From positions 1-9,533 of the forward strand of contig QCTA01000031.1 of the NCBI GenBank assembly GCA_003211335.1: DNA of 9,533 nt, written 5' to 3'. Both the position numbers and the translations under genes were made by a program. Under the pieces are notes generated by a model. It was not told the origin of the DNA. It did no database searches and saw only the letters and a program-made list of their open reading frames with translations. Positions 7,300-9,533 of this stretch are shown piece after piece. Position 1 is the stretch's first letter; each line of letters opens with the position of its first letter. This stretch comes from Prochlorococcus sp. AG-670-O11 (GTDB lineage: Bacteria; Cyanobacteriota; Cyanobacteriia; PCC-6307; Cyanobiaceae).

Positions 7300-7479
7300 T
7301 TATGTACTTTCATACGGTTGAACCAACTCATCCCTTAATCTTCTAATCTTTTGTAAAAGTTTTAATCTTCGACTTCTAGCAGTTAAAGTCAAGAAAAATC
7401 TAAGAGGAAAATATATAAGAGTCATTGCAACTGCAAGTGTTGCAGTTAAAGTAAAAATAAGATTCCCTGTTTTGTCCAT
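7300..7479 (-). CDS. Small single-pass membrane protein, 59 residues, unknown function
   Basis: A complete small reading frame of 59 codons runs from ATG (7479) to TAA (7300-7302). The product has a short polar N-terminus, one hydrophobic segment (about 6-30, including NLIFTLTATLAVAMTLIYFP) and a strongly basic, probably helical C-terminal half with ARSRRLKLLQ (34-43) and KIRRLRDEL (44-52). By the positive-inside rule the tail would face the cytoplasm. This clean split, and a length that exactly fills the space after fabG (its stop abuts the fabG stop), argue for a real gene rather than chance. No clear ribosome-binding site or promoter is seen. The function is unknown; the basic tail could bind a partner protein, lipid head groups or nucleic acid. 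It is divergent from groEL with a 134-nt spacer. Confidence 0.72.
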   Translation of the reverse strand: MDKTGNLIFTLTATLAVAMTLIYFPLRFFLTLTARSRRLKLLQKIRRLRDELVQPYEST

Positions 7480-7543
7480 ATACCTAAGATACTAATAATT
7501 TAATTAATTTGGATAGCTATTTAAGAGAAATTCGGCTTTCCCC

Positions 7544-7555
7544 ACTTAATTAAGT
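7544..7555. promoter_or_regulatory. 12-bp perfect palindrome at the groEL promoter
   Basis: ACTTAATTAAGT is self-complementary over 12 bp and sits 10 nt upstream of the TATAAT of groEL, covering the position expected for the -35 box. That is a typical place for a repressor or activator site. It does not resemble CIRCE, the HrcA operator often found before groEL genes. All core bases are A/T, so chance is a real alternative. Confidence 0.35.
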
Positions 7556-7565
7556 ATCCCTTAAA

Positions 7566-7571
7566 TATAAT
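7566..7571 (+). promoter_or_regulatory. Likely -10 element for groEL
   Basis: A perfect TATAAT lies 42 nt before the groEL ATG, which would put the transcript start near 7578 and give a leader of about 36 nt. No consensus -35 is present at 16-18 nt upstream; the palindrome ACTTAATTAAGT occupies that place instead. This could mean activator-assisted or alternative-sigma transcription. It is an inference from position and consensus only. Confidence 0.45.
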
Positions 7572-7613
7572 TCCATGGGACATTAGAATAAAGATATAAA
7601 GATTTCAATAAAC

Positions 7614-9347
7614 ATGCCAAAAAAATTAAGCTTTTCGAACGAATCTAAAGAAGCGCTTGAAAAAGGAATAAATACTGTCGCAAATGCTGTTAAGGTTACT
7701 ATTGGTCCAAAGGCAAAGAATGTTGTAATAGAAAGAAAATTCGGTTCTCCAGACATAGTAAGAGATGGATCTACGGTTGCGAAAGAAATCAACCTTGAGA
7801 ATCCCATCTCTAATTTAGGGGCAAAATTAATAGAGCAAGTAGCATCAAAAACTAAAGAGAGTGCTGGTGATGGAACAACAACAGCAACAATCTTGACTCA
7901 AATAATGGTTCAAGAAGGGTTAAAAAATATAGCTGCGGGAGCTAGTCCTATTGAGCTAAAAAAAGGAATGGAAAAAGGATTAGATATTGTTTTAGAGAAA
8001 TTAAAATCAAAGAGTATTAAAATAAATGGCTCCGATATTAAAAAAGTTGCGACAGTAAGTGCAGGAGGAGATGAAGATATAGGTTCAATAATTTCAAAAG
8101 CAATGGATATTGTAACTTCAGATGGTGTTATAACAGTAGAAGAATCACAATCCCTAGAGACAGAGCTAGACATCACAGAAGGAATGTCTTTTGATAGAGG
8201 CTATAGCTCACCTTATTTTGTAACAGATCAAGAAAGACAAATTTGTGAACTTGAAAATCCTAAGATCCTTATCACTGACCAAAAAATATCAACACTAACC
8301 AACTTGGTACCTATTCTCGAAGAGGTTCAAAAATCTGCTTCTCCATTTTTAATTCTAGCTGAAGATATTGATGGGGAAGCTCTAACAACTCTTGTATTAA
8401 ATAAAAATAGCGGGGTATTAAATGTTTCAGCTGTTCGAGCTCCATCATTTGGAGAAAGGAGAAAGGCTGCTCTTGAAGATATCGCAATTCTTACAGGAGC
8501 TAAATTAATTAGCGAAGATCAATCAATGAAATTAGAAGAAGTTACTCTGAATGATCTTGGAAAAGCAAAAAAAATAACAATCTCAAAGGATAAAACAACA
8601 ATCGTAGCTTTCGATGATACCAAAGACCTTGTTCAAGCAAGAGTTGAGAAATTAAAAAGGGAAGTTGAAATAACTGAATCAGAATACGATAAAGATAAGA
8701 TTAACGAGAGAATAGCAAAACTTGCTGGAGGAGTAGCTCTTATTAAAGTTGGGGCTGCAACGGAAACAGAGATGAAGTATAAAAAATTAAGAATAGAAGA
8801 TTCACTCAATGCGACAAAAGCTGCTATTGAGGAAGGAGTAGTTTCAGGGGGAGGACAAACATTAATTGAAATATCAAATGAGCTTTCTAATTCACGTAAA
8901 GAAATATCAGATGATTTGACTACAGGTATTGATATTATTACAAATGCACTTTTAGAACCTACTAAACAAATTGCAAAAAATGCTGGTTTTAATGGAGATG
9001 TTGTTATCGCTGATATAAAAAGACTTAGTAAGGGTTTTAATGCTAATAGTGGAGAATATGAGAACTTAAACGAGTCAGGAATATTAGATCCTACTAAAGT
9101 TATTCGATTAGCTCTTCAAGATTCAGTATCAATCGCAGCAATGATAATTACAACGGAAGTTGCAGTTGCTGATATCCCAGAACCAGAGGCAGCACCTGGA
9201 GGACCAGGGGCAGATCCAATGGGTGGCATGGGTATGCCTGGAATGGGCGGCATGGGTATGCCTGGAATGGGCGGCATGGGTATGCCAGGAATGGGTGGCA
9301 TGGGTATGCCAGGAATGGGTGGCATGGGTATGCCAGGAATGATGTAA
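7614..9347 (+). CDS. groL: 60-kDa chaperonin GroEL, stand-alone copy
   Basis: GroEL forms double rings that fold proteins with ATP and GroES. The 577-residue product shows the nucleotide site VTIGPK (28-33), RDGSTVA (50-56), AGDGTTTAT (84-92, with Asp86) and [10 protein letters not shown] (408-417). Asp396 matches the ATPase aspartate of E. coli GroEL, and [20 protein letters not shown] (276-295) is a family signature. No groES lies upstream, so this is probably the second, non-operonic cyanobacterial groEL. GPKAKNV replaces the near-universal GPKGRNV, and the region 412-500 is also divergent, so its clients or activity may differ from the groES-linked copy. The tail is very long: 42 residues of Gly/Met/Pro repeats (536-577), against about 13 in E. 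coli. ATG at 7614 gives the usual start MPKK; no Shine-Dalgarno and no CIRCE element are seen. It converges with the last gene (4-nt gap). Confidence 0.96.
   Translation: MPKKLSFSNESKEALEKGINTVANAVKVTIGPKAKNVVIERKFGSPDIVRDGSTVAKEINLENPISNLGAKLIEQVASKTKESAGDGTTTATILTQIMVQEGLKNIAAGASPIELKKGMEKGLDIVLEKLKSKSIKINGSDIKKVATVSAGGDEDIGSIISKAMDIVTSDGVITVEESQSLETELDITEGMSFDRGYSSPYFVTDQERQICELENPKILITDQKISTLTNLVPILEEVQKSASPFLILAEDIDGEALTTLVLNKNSGVLNVSAVRAPSFGERRKAALEDIAILTGAKLISEDQSMKLEEVTLNDLGKAKKITISKDKTTIVAFDDTKDLVQARVEKLKREVEITESEYDKDKINERIAKLAGGVALIKVGAATETEMKYKKLRIEDSLNATKAAIEEGVVSGGGQTLIEISNELSNSRKEISDDLTTGIDIITNALLEPTKQIAKNAGFNGDVVIADIKRLSKGFNANSGEYENLNESGILDPTKVIRLALQDSVSIAAMIITTEVAVADIPEPEAAPGGPGADPMGGMGMPGMGGMGMPGMGGMGMPGMGGMGMPGMGGMGMPGMM
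9219..9338 (+). repeat. Five tandem 24-bp repeats encoding the GroEL tail
   Basis: Five in-frame copies of a 24-bp unit encode MGGMGMPG each, followed by Met-Met and the stop. Units 4 and 5 are identical, and the others differ only at position 6 (T, C, C, T, T) and position 21 (T, T, A, A, A). Both are synonymous third-codon sites. The block is much richer in G and C than the rest of the window because of its Gly, Pro and Met codons. The near identity points to recent expansion by slippage or recombination, with the protein sequence kept by selection. Copy number may vary between strains. Confidence 0.95.
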
Positions 9348-9351
9348 AAAC

Positions 9352-9533
9352 TTAGCTGGCTTTTTTCTCGTTATTAATCCATTTTCTCAAGTTTTTTATA
9401 TTAGGTAATGGCAATTCTTCTGTATCTTTATATTCACTTTCATTTTTATAAGATCCATAAATATCTTTATCAATAATTTCATTATTATTTAACTTTTTTG
9501 TTTCTTTAGTTTTAAATTCTATCTCTTGTTCGT
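9352..9533 (-). CDS. Unrecognised charged protein, C-terminal part
   Basis: A minus-strand frame is open from the window edge (first full codon at 9531) to TAA at 9352-9354, giving 59 visible residues. They are rich in Glu, Lys and Asn, with no hydrophobic segment, and end in a more ordered-looking LPLPNIKNLRKWINNEKKAS. The rest of the gene lies beyond the window. Support is the open frame, amino-acid make-up like that of other genes here, and a stop only 4 nt from the groEL stop, matching the tight convergent ends elsewhere in the window. I do not recognise the family; the visible part looks soluble and largely disordered. Confidence 0.6.
   Translation of the reverse strand, partial: EQEIEFKTKETKKLNNNEIIDKDIYGSYKNESEYKDTEELPLPNIKNLRKWINNEKKAS

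Noticed and set aside
7480..7613. CIRCE operator upstream of groEL
   Set aside because: No TTAGCACTC or GAGTGCTAA half-site is present in the spacer.
7910..8176. Serine-rich open frame antisense to groEL (another lies at 7583-7807)
   Set aside because: It is a mirror of strongly conserved groEL coding sequence with no support of its own.
9116..9325. Minus-strand open frame encoding a PGIPMPPI repeat opposite the GroEL tail
   Set aside because: It is a by-product of the 24-bp in-frame repeat, which keeps all frames open; there is no independent start signal or domain.
9160..9342. Plus-strand frame with repeated WVCLEWAA in the GroEL tail
   Set aside because: It is an out-of-frame reading of the same repeat, lying entirely within groEL.
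9348..9370. Possible intrinsic terminator after groEL (AGCTGGCT followed by a T run)
   Set aside because: Only about three base pairs can form next to the T run, and the site lies inside the opposite gene.
1..9533. tRNA, rRNA, CRISPR array, insertion sequence, attachment site or defence system
   Set aside because: No cloverleaf, spacer-repeat array, transposase motif or defence domain was found; gene content is chromosomal housekeeping.

Overview
The window looks like part of the core chromosome of a marine picocyanobacterium, most likely Prochlorococcus and probably an AT-rich, high-light-adapted lineage. The evidence is the strongly AT-rich base use, AT-ending codons, very tight gene packing and almost no Shine-Dalgarno motifs. 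A cytochrome f tail, a cobalamin methyltransferase, a cyanobacterial-type 4-hydroxybenzoate prenyltransferase and a groEL without groES also fit. Assignment to genus is inference; no search was run.

Layout, left to right. (1) Plus strand, 2-2299: the 3' end of petA (cytochrome f), then lgt (lipoprotein diacylglyceryl transferase), cobM (precorrin-4 C11-methyltransferase, overlapping lgt by 8 nt), then a RodZ-like HTH/membrane protein with its own good promoter and a TTG start. (2) Minus strand, 2296-3894: a Ppx/GppA exopolyphosphatase. (3) Plus strand, 4016-5788: ubiA (plastoquinone head-group prenylation), then an S66 LD-carboxypeptidase. (4) Minus strand, 5785-6456: ispD (MEP isoprenoid pathway). 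(5) Plus strand, 6550-7299: fabG (fatty acid synthesis). (6) Minus strand, 7300-7479: a 59-residue single-pass membrane protein of unknown function. (7) Plus strand, 7614-9347: a stand-alone groEL with an unusually long C-terminal tail made of five 24-bp repeats. (8) Minus strand, 9352 to the window edge: the C-terminal part of an unrecognised charged protein.

Most genes are housekeeping: envelope building (lgt, the S66 peptidase, fabG, perhaps the RodZ-like protein), isoprenoid and quinone supply (ispD, ubiA), photosynthetic electron transport (petA), cofactor and phosphate metabolism (cobM, ppx) and protein folding (groEL). I see no mobile element, phage gene, CRISPR array, tRNA or rRNA, and no gene-free stretch over 300 bases. 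The three divergent spacers are 121, 93 and 134 nt.

I did not find a new multi-gene system. The points most worth a second look are the four convergent junctions with almost no spacer (two share a TTAA that holds both stop codons), the GroEL tail repeat, the small membrane protein, a palindrome at the groEL promoter, and the degenerate HD motif in Ppx.
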